DNA of 9,347 nucleotides from Candidatus Treponema faecavium. GTDB lineage: Bacteria; Spirochaetota; Spirochaetia; Treponematales; Treponemataceae. The translations under genes were made by a program, and so were the position numbers. The stretch is taken from positions 1 through 9,347 of the forward strand of contig DXHG01000223.1 in the NCBI GenBank assembly GCA_019113455.1, read 5' to 3'. The notes beneath the pieces are model-generated. The model ran no database searches and was not told the DNA's origin. It worked only from the letters and a program-made list of their open reading frames with translations. Position 1 is the stretch's first letter. Each line of letters starts with the position of its first letter. This document shows, one piece after another, positions 1-6,395 of this stretch.

Positions 1-1734
1 AAGCAGAAACGCCTCAAGGTTTTCTTTTTTAAGACTGAATCCGGCGGCTGACATATGTCCGCCGTGGTTTATAAACAGTTCCGAAAAATAGTTAAGCATC
101 TGCGTTGCGCTGCAGTTTCTGTTTGTTCTCAGCGATCCGACGATAACGCTGCCGTCTATGCAGGTTGCCGCGATGGCAGGCACGTTAAAGCGCTGCACCA
201 GTTTTGACGCGAGAATACCGGAAACGCCGCGGTTTATGCGCTCGTCAATAACGACGGTGAGTTTTCCGCCGTAGCGGGAGAGGCTTTCGTACGCCTGCGG
301 TTCGGCGATGTTCCAGGCATCGCTGCCAAGCTGCCGCCGCTCTTTATTCAGCGCAACGATGCGGTCGGCAATGCGGGAGCGTTCCGCAGGCTCCGACGCT
401 AAAAAGAGCTGCACCGCAAGTTCCGGCTGTCCCAAGCGCCCCGCGGCGTTCAGCAGCGGGATGATATTCCACGAAAGCGCCGTGCTGCCTGTCTTTTTTC
501 CGATAAGGTTCTGGCGCGTGAGCAGCTCGCTCAAGCCCGCCCGCGCCTTGCCTGCGTTGATTGCAGCAAGCCCTTGCTTGACAAAAATGCGGTTCTCGTT
601 TTGCAGCGGCATAATGTCGGCAAGAGCTGCAAGCATACACAGCTGTATGTCTTTGCGCTCCTGTTCGGCAAGAGCGGGGCGTGCGGAAGCGTTTTTCGCC
701 ATGACGTAAGTAATAAAAATGGTAAAAAACGCGTCAAGTTCCGATGCGGGTGTTTCCGTGTACCGCAGAATGCGCGAGATTTCTTTTACGCGCAGCAGGC
801 TTATATTGGCAACAGACGGGATGACGGACGCGATCTCATCGCGCATATCAAAGAAATTGAATTCAACCGCCGTGCCGAATAATTTGACGAGCTGTTTCTT
901 TTGGAGCGCGCTGTCCCACACAAAAATCTGCTGCCCCTGCAGAAAATCAGGCAGGCGCGTCTGTGTAATGGATGTCACAAGACCGGGAACAATTGTTTCT
1001 TCAAGCCGCTCCTTTTCTGTCATGTTGCTGATTTTTACCGCTTCTATAATAAAAGCGTTGTTTACGGGCCGCACATTGAGCAGGCAGATTTCCTGCTTAT
1101 AGAGCGCCGTCTGCGCAAAACGCAGCGCCGACACGAGCTTAAACGTTACGGCGCAGCCGGAGATATCCTTGAATGGGTATGCGTCTCCGTCAATTTTTGG
1201 GTTTACGATAATGGCAGGTTCGGGCAGTTCGCTTGACGGGGTGTGGTGATCAATGACGATAACGTCTATGCCCAGTTCCGCCGCGTGCGCTATTTCGCCG
1301 TGGTTTGAAATGCCGCAGTCCACGGTGATAATGAGCGAGCCGTACTGCGACGCAAACAAATCTGCCGCTTCCATTGAAAGGCCGTACGCGTCATTTCCTG
1401 ACGGCAGTTTCCACGACACGTCTATGCCAAGCTGCGTGAGATACTCATACAGCAGCACGGTGCTCGTGATGCCGTCAACATCACGGTCGCCGAAAATCAG
1501 GATTTTTTCGCCTTCTTCCTTTGCCGTTATAATGCGGTCGACGGCATCTTCCATATTGGAAAGCAGAAACGGCGAGTGGAGGTAGCGCATGTCGTGTTCT
1601 AGATAGAACATGATGTCGCTGCCTGCGGTAATGCCCCGCCGCGCAAGGATCGAGGCAAGCAGCGGCGCGCAGCCGAACCGGTCATGCAGCTCCTTAACCT
1701 GCTCGCGTGAGACAGTTTTTTTTATGTACCGCAT
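1..1734 (-). CDS. recJ: Single-stranded-DNA-specific 5'-3' exonuclease RecJ (C-terminus cut by window edge)
   Basis: RecJ degrades single-stranded DNA 5' to 3' in recombinational and mismatch repair. The reading frame is open for 578 codons from ATG 1734 to the window edge. The DHH phosphoesterase motifs are clear: motif I GDRDVDGITS (residues 82-91, Asp83/85/87), VDCG (138-141), DHH (162-164) and LADIMPL (371-377). The DHHA1 part follows with NAAGRLG (429-435) and GGHMSAAGF (558-566). Motif I has Arg84 where RecJ usually has Tyr. Between Phe206 and Leu371 lies roughly 130 residues more than I recall for E. coli RecJ, so the full protein should exceed the usual ~570 residues. The ATG is 4 bases past the deoA stop. 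The nearest AGGAG (1751-1755) is 16 bases away, too far for a good site, so coupling to deoA is likely. The family call is secure; the 3' end is missing. Confidence 0.95.
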   Translation of the reverse strand, partial: MRYIKKTVSREQVKELHDRFGCAPLLASILARRGITAGSDIMFYLEHDMRYLHSPFLLSNMEDAVDRIITAKEEGEKILIFGDRDVDGITSTVLLYEYLTQLGIDVSWKLPSGNDAYGLSMEAADLFASQYGSLIITVDCGISNHGEIAHAAELGIDVIVIDHHTPSSELPEPAIIVNPKIDGDAYPFKDISGCAVTFKLVSALRFAQTALYKQEICLLNVRPVNNAFIIEAVKISNMTEKERLEETIVPGLVTSITQTRLPDFLQGQQIFVWDSALQKKQLVKLFGTAVEFNFFDMRDEIASVIPSVANISLLRVKEISRILRYTETPASELDAFFTIFITYVMAKNASARPALAEQERKDIQLCMLAALADIMPLQNENRIFVKQGLAAINAGKARAGLSELLTRQNLIGKKTGSTALSWNIIPLLNAAGRLGQPELAVQLFLASEPAERSRIADRIVALNKERRQLGSDAWNIAEPQAYESLSRYGGKLTVVIDERINRGVSGILASKLVQRFNVPAIAATCIDGSVIVGSLRTNRNCSATQMLNYFSELFINHGGHMSAAGFSLKKENLEAFLL

Positions 1735-1738
1735 ACCG

Positions 1739-3088
1739 CTACGAACAAATCTCCTGATACACGAGCGGCTTTTGCTGCGGCTTTTCATCGCAGTACCGCA
1801 CCGCCTCGTCAAGCAGCGGCCGTGCCTGCTCCAAAGCGGCGGCGTCTTTGGCGTATATGTCCATAATGTTGTCGTTTTGGCGCACCTGTTCGCCCGTGTG
1901 CAGATGAAGCACGATGCCCGCGTCAGGACAGACCGCGTCTTCCGTGCGGTTTCGTCCCACGCCAAGGCGCACAGCGGCAAGGCCGATTTTGAGCGCGTCT
2001 ATATCAAGCCAGCCTGAACGCTGTGCCTTATATACCGCGTGATGCGGGCTTCTGCGTCTGCCTCGCTGCTGCAAAAGGAGGGATGGGTTTCCGCCTTGCG
2101 CCTCTACGTTCTGCATAAAAAGCTCAAACGCGCGGCCCGTTGCTACCGCCTGTTTGCAGCGGGAAACGGCTTCATCATATGACGCGGCTTTGCCGCCAAG
2201 CAGCAGCATATGGGCGGCGAGGGCATAGGTAAGCTCCATGACATCGGCGGGGCCTTTGCCTTCAAGACAATCGAGCGTTTCTTCAATTTCAAGAAAATTG
2301 CCGACGGTGTTTCCCAGCGGCGTGCTCATGTCTGTGATGAGCGCGGACGTTTTTTTGCCCATCGCGGCGGCTGTATTGACAAGAGATTCCGCGAGCGCCT
2401 GCGCGTCCTCTCTGCTTTTCATAAAAGCGCCTGAACCGCACTTGACGTCGAACACGAGCGCGTCCGAGCCTTCGGCAGCTTTTTTTGACAATATGCTTGC
2501 CGTGATGAGCGGAATCGATTCTACCGTTGCGGTAACGTCGCGCAGGGCGTACAGCAATCTGTCTGCAGGTACGATGTGCTGTGTTTGTCCCATCATCACA
2601 AAACCGCAGCGCGCCATAATGCGGCACATCTCTTCTTTATCAAGCAGCACCCGATATCCTTCTATAGATTCAAGTTTGTCAAGTGTGCCGCCCGTGTGTC
2701 CGAGCGCGCGCCCGCTCATCATCGGAATCTGTACTCCGCACGCCGCGGCAATCGGTGCGAGCGGAAGCGATATTTTATCGCCGACGCCGCCGGTTGAGTG
2801 TTTGTCGACAAACGGGCCGGTAATGCCTTTGTCTGCAAGCCCGTGCAGGTTAATGCTCTCGCCTGAATGGAGCATGATGTTTGTCAGATTTGCCGTTTCT
2901 GCAAACGTCATGCCGTTAAAATACACGGCCATGAGCCATGCGGCAATCTGATAATCAGGCAGTTTATGCTGCACAAAGCCCTGTACAAGAAATTCAAGTT
3001 CTTCTTTTGATAATTCCTGTCCGTGCGGAAAAGCAGGGGAACCGCGTTTTTTTGTTATTATATCTGCTGCGCGTAAACCGGTTAACAT
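1739..3088 (-). CDS. deoA: Thymidine / pyrimidine-nucleoside phosphorylase
   Basis: This cytosolic enzyme splits thymidine, deoxyuridine or uridine with phosphate into the free base and (deoxy)ribose-1-phosphate, for nucleoside salvage and catabolism. The family signature SGRALGHTGGTLDKLE lies at residues 125-140, and the phosphate-binding KHSTGGVGD at 96-104. Arg183, Ser198 and Lys202 keep the spacing of the E. coli pyrimidine-binding residues (171/186/190). The length of 449 residues is normal (about 430-440). I chose ATG 3088 because AAGGAG (3098-3103) sits 9 bases upstream; the frame also extends to a TTG at 3112, which would place that site inside the gene. The segment near residues 335-350 is unusually Arg/Gln-rich, but the frame is intact. 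It is followed after 4 bases by recJ. Sequence alone does not decide between thymidine-specific (deoA) and broad pyrimidine (pdp) activity, so the symbol is provisional. Confidence 0.94.
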   Translation of the reverse strand: MLTGLRAADIITKKRGSPAFPHGQELSKEELEFLVQGFVQHKLPDYQIAAWLMAVYFNGMTFAETANLTNIMLHSGESINLHGLADKGITGPFVDKHSTGGVGDKISLPLAPIAAACGVQIPMMSGRALGHTGGTLDKLESIEGYRVLLDKEEMCRIMARCGFVMMGQTQHIVPADRLLYALRDVTATVESIPLITASILSKKAAEGSDALVFDVKCGSGAFMKSREDAQALAESLVNTAAAMGKKTSALITDMSTPLGNTVGNFLEIEETLDCLEGKGPADVMELTYALAAHMLLLGGKAASYDEAVSRCKQAVATGRAFELFMQNVEAQGGNPSLLLQQRGRRRSPHHAVYKAQRSGWLDIDALKIGLAAVRLGVGRNRTEDAVCPDAGIVLHLHTGEQVRQNDNIMDIYAKDAAALEQARPLLDEAVRYCDEKPQQKPLVYQEICS

Positions 3089-3097
3089 GACGCTATA

Positions 3098-3103
3098 CTC
3101 CTT
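3098..3103 (-). promoter_or_regulatory. Ribosome binding site of deoA
   Basis: The minus strand reads AAGGAG, 9 bases before ATG 3088. It is a near-perfect Shine-Dalgarno site and decides the start against the in-frame TTG at 3112, which lies upstream of it. Confidence 0.75.
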
Positions 3104-3127
3104 AGTGTACAATGGGGAAGTCTCTGT

Positions 3128-3156
3128 ATCATACTTTATTTTAAGCGTTTTTGCTA
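3128..3156 (-). promoter_or_regulatory. Putative promoter of deoA-recJ
   Basis: On the minus strand a TATGAT -10 box (3128-3133) lies 17 bases from a weak TAGCAA -35 (3151-3156). Transcription would start near 3121, giving a leader of about 33 bases that contains the AAGGAG site. The AT-rich stretch between the boxes contrasts with the GC-rich genes around it. The -35 is poor, so deoA may also be read from recO upstream. Confidence 0.4.
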
Positions 3157-3185
3157 TAAGTTTCTGCGGTTAATGCAGGGCAGTA

Positions 3186-3210
3186 TGCAGAGTAAATGCT
3201 GCTGGCTCTG
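3186..3210 (+). repeat. Direct repeat copy 1, 3' side of recO
   Basis: This 25-base unit matches 4161-4185 at 22 of 25 positions, in the same orientation (core GTAAATGC followed by GCTGGC). It lies just past the recO stop codon in the recO-deoA gap. The differences are at unit positions 6, 15 and 22; the last two are T/C changes. Its function is unknown. Confidence 0.5.
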
Positions 3211-3229
3211 GTAATGCAGCACTGCCGGA

Positions 3230-3988
3230 CTAATACAGCGAAGGCTGGCAGGCAAGTGTTTTGAGCTGTCCGCCGCAGGCGGCGCTGATAAGCGTGAACA
3301 GAAAATGTCTGAGTTCCTGAAAGCTCTCGGGCGAAAGCCGGTATGTGCGTGATAGTTCAGGGGGCGCGGCAGAAACCGTGTGCAGATATCGGATGCTTTC
3401 TGTGGTGAGCGGGAGCGCGTACTCGTGCTCGGATACGCAGTGTGCGCAGACAAAGCCGTTTTCTGCGGGGCTGTAATAGACTGCCTGCGGACTGCCGCCG
3501 TCAAACAGCTGTGCGCACCGTATGCAGGTTCGGCAATCTGCCTGCTGTCCCAAAAGACTGAGATAGCGCCACATAAAGCGCAAAAGCCCCGTCTGCGTGT
3601 TTTCCGGCTGGCAGAGCTCAAGCCCTTGTATAAAACCCGCAGCGAGCTGCCAGCACGGCCCGAATTCCCCGGCGGCTTCTGTCTTCATTACAATTTCCGT
3701 ACATACCGAAGCCGCCCAGGTCTTGTCAAGATTTTCGCGTATGCGTGCCGAATAATATTCCGCGTCAAAATCGGTTATCTTGGCGCTGCCGCGCGCCGTA
3801 TCGGTGTACAGCCAGAGCGTTCCGCGGTGCCACGGCGACACGAGCGAGCGGAGCCTGCTTTTTCTTCCGCCGTACAGCATCGCCTGCTGCACGCCGTGCT
3901 GCGGCGTTAAGAAGATGACGACGCGGTTCGATTCTCCTGCCGGACGCGACGCGAGAATGAGCGCCTGAGTGCGTGAATGTCTGTTCAT
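3230..3988 (-). CDS. recO: DNA repair protein RecO
   Basis: RecO works with RecR (and RecF) to load RecA onto SSB-coated single-stranded DNA at gaps and anneals complementary strands. The N-terminus looks like the RecO OB fold: residues 1-80 hold a GESNRVVIFLTPQHG stretch followed by LYGGRKSRLRSLVSP, matching the family pattern of a GE-x-D/N-RVV strand, then G-x-(K/R)-(K/R)-S. The C-terminal half has a four-cysteine zinc site, Cys155/Cys158 and Cys181/Cys184, with a further Cys152, as in many bacterial RecO proteins. At 252 residues it has the usual length. The frame stays open upstream to 4402, but that stretch crosses the intergenic region and is antisense to the next gene, so I start at ATG 3988, where RecO similarity begins. 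No strong Shine-Dalgarno site is visible there. It is followed by deoA-recJ on the same strand. Confidence 0.88.
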   Translation of the reverse strand: MNRHSRTQALILASRPAGESNRVVIFLTPQHGVQQAMLYGGRKSRLRSLVSPWHRGTLWLYTDTARGSAKITDFDAEYYSARIRENLDKTWAASVCTEIVMKTEAAGEFGPCWQLAAGFIQGLELCQPENTQTGLLRFMWRYLSLLGQQADCRTCIRCAQLFDGGSPQAVYYSPAENGFVCAHCVSEHEYALPLTTESIRYLHTVSAAPPELSRTYRLSPESFQELRHFLFTLISAACGGQLKTLACQPSLY

Positions 3989-4002
3989 ACCGGTACAGCC
4001 GC

Positions 4003-4032
4003 AGTATACCGCCCAATGCGTCAGTGCCGCAA
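4003..4032 (-). promoter_or_regulatory. Weak candidate promoter of recO
   Basis: On the minus strand TTGCGG (4027-4032) and TATACT (4003-4008) are 18 bases apart. The start would be near 3996, leaving a leader of only about 8 bases before ATG 3988, consistent with the absence of a Shine-Dalgarno site. The -35 is imperfect and other AT-rich hexamers further upstream could serve instead. Confidence 0.25.
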
Positions 4033-4160
4033 GCGTAAAAACCTCACACATTGCGTACAGACTGAATACAGCCAAGCAATATACAGCGAACAAAAAGAAA
4101 ACAAGCCGCGCGTACAAACGCAGCCGCACCCCGCAGGGAACTGCAATCTGACGCCGCACG

Positions 4161-4185
4161 TGCAGCGTAAATGCCGCTGGCCCTG
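4161..4185 (+). repeat. Direct repeat copy 2, 5' side of recO
   Basis: This is the partner of 3186-3210 (22 of 25 identical, same orientation). It lies in the divergent region, just before the promoter of the plus-strand lipoprotein gene. In this copy CAGCG and CGCTG pair across a 7-base loop; copy 1 does not preserve that pairing. Confidence 0.5.
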
Positions 4186-4193
4186 CTGCGCTC

Positions 4194-4222
4194 TTGTGCT
4201 CTGTGTGCAAACCGGATAAAAT
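4194..4222 (+). promoter_or_regulatory. Putative promoter of the LPP20-like lipoprotein gene
   Basis: TTGTGC (4194-4199) and TAAAAT (4217-4222) are separated by exactly 17 bases. The -10 matches consensus at 5 of 6 positions and the -35 only at its TTG. Transcription would start near 4229, giving a leader of about 28 bases that includes the AGGAGG site. Confidence 0.5.
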
Positions 4223-4246
4223 GCTCAATACATAAGAATTTGCTTT

Positions 4247-4252
4247 AGGAGG
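4247..4252 (+). promoter_or_regulatory. Ribosome binding site of the LPP20-like lipoprotein gene
   Basis: AGGAGG is a full consensus site, 4 bases before ATG 4257. The spacing is slightly short, but it fixes this start. Confidence 0.75.
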
Positions 4253-4256
4253 CACT

Positions 4257-4928
4257 ATGAAACAGATTATGTGCGCGGCAGCCTGCATCTGCGCGCTTTT
4301 GTGCGCGGTAAGCTGCAGGTCCGCCGAACCGCAGGCGCGCAGTCTGGAAGGCTCTGTAGAAAGCGAAGTGCTTGAGCATAAAGGTTCAAGCCTCGGCATC
4401 AATCAGCTTCCGGTATGGGTAGAAACATATATTGAAACCGGTATTTCCGGTATTGAGCGGCTGACTGATTATGACGGCATGTACTGTTTTGTCGGCGAGG
4501 CTTCGGGAACGAATCTGGAAGCGGTCCGCAGCTGGGCGGAATCGTTTGACGCCGCGCGTGAAATAGCCGCCGCCGTTTCGTCGCGTGTCGAAAGCCTGTT
4601 TTCCGGTGCCGCGAATGGTTCGCCCGACGGCGTGTACGGGACGTATTTTGAAGACGTAGTGCGGACGTCCGCGTCCGCATCATATTCCGGCGTGCGGAAA
4701 ATTAACGACTGGTGGATTCGGACGCGCACATATGACGCCGATGATGCAGACACGTATACCGATTCGTATCACGCGTTTGTGCTGTATGTTGTCCCTAAAG
4801 ATGTTCTTAACGAACAGGTTGCGGCGGTGATGAACCGTGTCGCGCAGGAAGACGCGGCTGTGCTGACGGCTGATCAGCTGTCAGCCGCGGAAAATGTCCG
4901 TTCTATTATGGAGAATATCGGGTTCTAG
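4257..4928 (+). CDS. LPP20-like secreted lipoprotein
   Basis: The product is a 223-residue probable lipoprotein, exported and lipid-anchored in an envelope membrane. The N-terminus is a short Lys-bearing, Cys/Ala-rich hydrophobic signal ending in the lipobox AVSC, with Cys20 the likely lipidated residue. After a Ser/Glu-rich tether, the mature part has an LPP20-like layout: a LPVWVETYI opening, then FVGEASGTN, then an Ala-rich helix with SFDAAREIAAAVSSRVESLF (about residues 98-117), and a later strand block around INDWWIRTRTY and HAFVLYVVPKD. That family pattern (P-x-W, VGEG-like strand, then Ala/Arg helix) is known from small bacterial envelope lipoproteins, mostly of unsettled function. The gene is monocistronic, with its own promoter and terminator, and converges on the OmpA-like operon. 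The export call is firm; the family call is by pattern and moderate. Confidence 0.85.
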   Translation: MKQIMCAAACICALLCAVSCRSAEPQARSLEGSVESEVLEHKGSSLGINQLPVWVETYIETGISGIERLTDYDGMYCFVGEASGTNLEAVRSWAESFDAAREIAAAVSSRVESLFSGAANGSPDGVYGTYFEDVVRTSASASYSGVRKINDWWIRTRTYDADDADTYTDSYHAFVLYVVPKDVLNEQVAAVMNRVAQEDAAVLTADQLSAAENVRSIMENIGF

Positions 4929-4954
4929 GTTTTAATTTCCGTACCTGCATAAAT

Positions 4955-5003
4955 AAAAACGCGCGCTTAAAACTCTTTTCGATTCAAAGCGCGCGTTTTT
5001 TTT
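4955..5003. terminator. Bidirectional intrinsic terminator
   Basis: A perfect 14-base inverted repeat (4955-4968 with 4987-5000) has the core ACGCGCGCTT / AAGCGCGCGT and an 18-base loop. On the plus strand it runs into eight T (4996-5003); on the minus strand it ends in five T before an AT-rich tail. It lies between convergent genes and can stop transcription from both. The TAA stop codon of the OmpA-like gene (5002-5004) is embedded in the T-tract. Confidence 0.9.
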
Positions 5004-6393
5004 ACGGCAGTTCCAGCCGCTGCACATAGGCAGTTTTTGGCAGCAGGATAATTTCTACGCGGCGGTTTCTCGCCCTGCCTTCGTCAGTGCTGTTGTCGCC
5101 GATTGGCTTTGTGCCGCCGTATCCCTGATACGAGAACAGTTCCCGCGGAATACCCCGTTCAACAAGGGCATCGATAATGGCCTGCGCCCGTTCTATCGAG
5201 AGATTCATTTCTCCGTTCGGTTTGCCGACGCTCGCTGTGTGTCCTTCGACGGTGATGGTGTACTCGTTTGTCGCAAGCGCTTCTTGTATCATCTGTGCAA
5301 TATCGTCAAGGCGGCTCTGTTCCTGCGGGAGCAGTTCGGCAAGATCCGCTTTGAAATTCAGGTTTTCCATCATGATTTTAAGACCGGCGGCGCTGTCGGT
5401 TACGGTTATGTCAGGCACCTTGTTTTCATAGGTATACTGCGTGAGGCCGCGGTATGTGAGATAGTAATTTTCGTCCTTTACAGGCGCCTGCGCCTGATAC
5501 GTGATGTACTCTTTATCAAGCAGTATGACGATTTTGCCCTGCGTAAGCAGTTCCCTGTTCTCAGGCACTGAAAGTATTTTGAGCGCGTCGCTGCGGGATA
5601 TGACAGGGTCGGTGCGGTTTACGCCGTAGATTTCGCGCGCGATAATGCGCAGCGGGTCTGTACCGATTCGGTCTGCATACAGGCTTATATCGTCTGTGTA
5701 TCCGTATTGAACAATGCCCTGCATCTGTGCGACTACCGGATCCGCGGTGTTTTTATCATACAGCCGATCCATGTTCTCATCCCATATCGTGGGGAAAAAA
5801 CACGGTATGCCGTTTGCCGCGACGTATTCGCCGTGTACCGGCAGCGCGCCGCGCGCATCGATGATAATGCCTGAGTATGGCCGCGATGAGACCTGCTCAA
5901 TCGGCTCTTTTGTCGGGTTTGATACGGAGTGCCTGACAAGCGCGGAACCTATCTTGTGCAGGTCAAGCGTGTGCTGCGTCTGCACTGACGAGCCCTGCTG
6001 TGTAAACACCACAGGGGAGAGGCTCGTTTCTTCAATAATATCCGTAATGTGGGCGAGCGTGATGCTGCCGTTTCTGACCATATCTTCAAGCGTGTATACC
6101 GAATCGACCGGCAGCGCCAGAAGCGGGTCTTTTATCAGTATCGGCAGCTGAACGCTTATCCTGTTTGATATCACCCGTTTTCCTGACGGCACCGGAATAC
6201 CGGACTGCTGCACGTCGTAGCGGATATCTGACGTAAACTGCAAAGTATTCCAGTTTACGAGGCTTTGCGATTCCATGAGGCCTGACTGCGCATACAGGGC
6301 AGTATGCAGGCACAGGCATACTGCGAGAACCGCCGTTTGTATGAGTTTTTTTTTGTTTTTTGTAACACAACGTAATGTTTGCATAGTACGCAT
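5002..6393 (-). CDS. Exported OmpA-family C-terminal domain protein (Tp0624-like)
   Basis: The 463-residue protein has a Lys-rich N-terminus and a hydrophobic signal peptide ending ALYA-Q (cleavage near residue 35). A long middle region of no family I recognise follows, then an OmpA-like domain at about 345-455 with NLNFKADLAELLP, EGHTASVG (383-390), NLSIERA (397-403) and ARNRRVEIILL. That domain normally binds peptidoglycan non-covalently. Here Ala387 replaces the Asp of the HTD motif that contacts diaminopimelate, while the partner Arg402 is kept. From memory, the layout resembles T. pallidum Tp0624, a multidomain protein with a divergent OmpA-like domain. The start at 6393 is 2 bases past the transglycosylase stop; Met4 (6384) is an equal alternative since no clear ribosome site is visible. 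It is last in the operon and probably acts in the periplasm with the upstream enzyme. Confidence 0.9.
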   Translation of the reverse strand: MRTMQTLRCVTKNKKKLIQTAVLAVCLCLHTALYAQSGLMESQSLVNWNTLQFTSDIRYDVQQSGIPVPSGKRVISNRISVQLPILIKDPLLALPVDSVYTLEDMVRNGSITLAHITDIIEETSLSPVVFTQQGSSVQTQHTLDLHKIGSALVRHSVSNPTKEPIEQVSSRPYSGIIIDARGALPVHGEYVAANGIPCFFPTIWDENMDRLYDKNTADPVVAQMQGIVQYGYTDDISLYADRIGTDPLRIIAREIYGVNRTDPVISRSDALKILSVPENRELLTQGKIVILLDKEYITYQAQAPVKDENYYLTYRGLTQYTYENKVPDITVTDSAAGLKIMMENLNFKADLAELLPQEQSRLDDIAQMIQEALATNEYTITVEGHTASVGKPNGEMNLSIERAQAIIDALVERGIPRELFSYQGYGGTKPIGDNSTDEGRARNRRVEIILLPKTAYVQRLELP

Positions 6394-6395
6394 AC

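Larger units (their letters stand above)
3989..4256. other. Divergent intergenic region, recO / LPP20-like lipoprotein
   Basis: These 268 bases separate two diverging genes. They hold promoter candidates for both sides, repeat copy 2 (4161-4185) with a small internal hairpin (CAGCG/CGCTG around a 7-base loop), and an A-rich stretch near 4089-4105. Short frames exist on both strands, but none has a convincing start or recognisable protein. I see no RNA gene or riboswitch I can name. Confidence 0.5.

Noticed and set aside
308..1585. Several plus-strand frames of 100-130 codons opposite recJ
   Set aside because: They are antisense to a clear recJ reading frame, rich in Ser/Cys/Arg as expected of shadow frames, and show no recognisable domain or ribosome site.
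2040..2080. Possible frameshift in deoA at the Arg/Gln-rich segment
   Set aside because: The reading frame continues into the expected GLAAVRLGVGR and C-terminal domain without a stop, so this is probably a divergent loop.
2238..2951. A 237-codon plus-strand frame opposite deoA
   Set aside because: It lies wholly antisense to the conserved catalytic core of the phosphorylase; its Ser/Ala/Pro-rich composition is typical of an antisense shadow.
3197..3221. Hairpin TGCTGC/GCAGCA past the recO stop as a terminator
   Set aside because: The stem is only 6 bp with a 13-base loop, and the minus-strand side is followed by just three T, so it is not a convincing intrinsic terminator.
4089..4105. A-rich stretch in the divergent region as a curved-DNA or UP element
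   Set aside because: It is short and unphased and not adjacent to a well-supported promoter.
3989..4402. A 138-codon open extension upstream of recO in the same frame, partly hydrophobic
   Set aside because: It crosses a promoter-bearing intergenic region and runs antisense through the lipoprotein gene start. RecO similarity begins only at the Met encoded at 3988.
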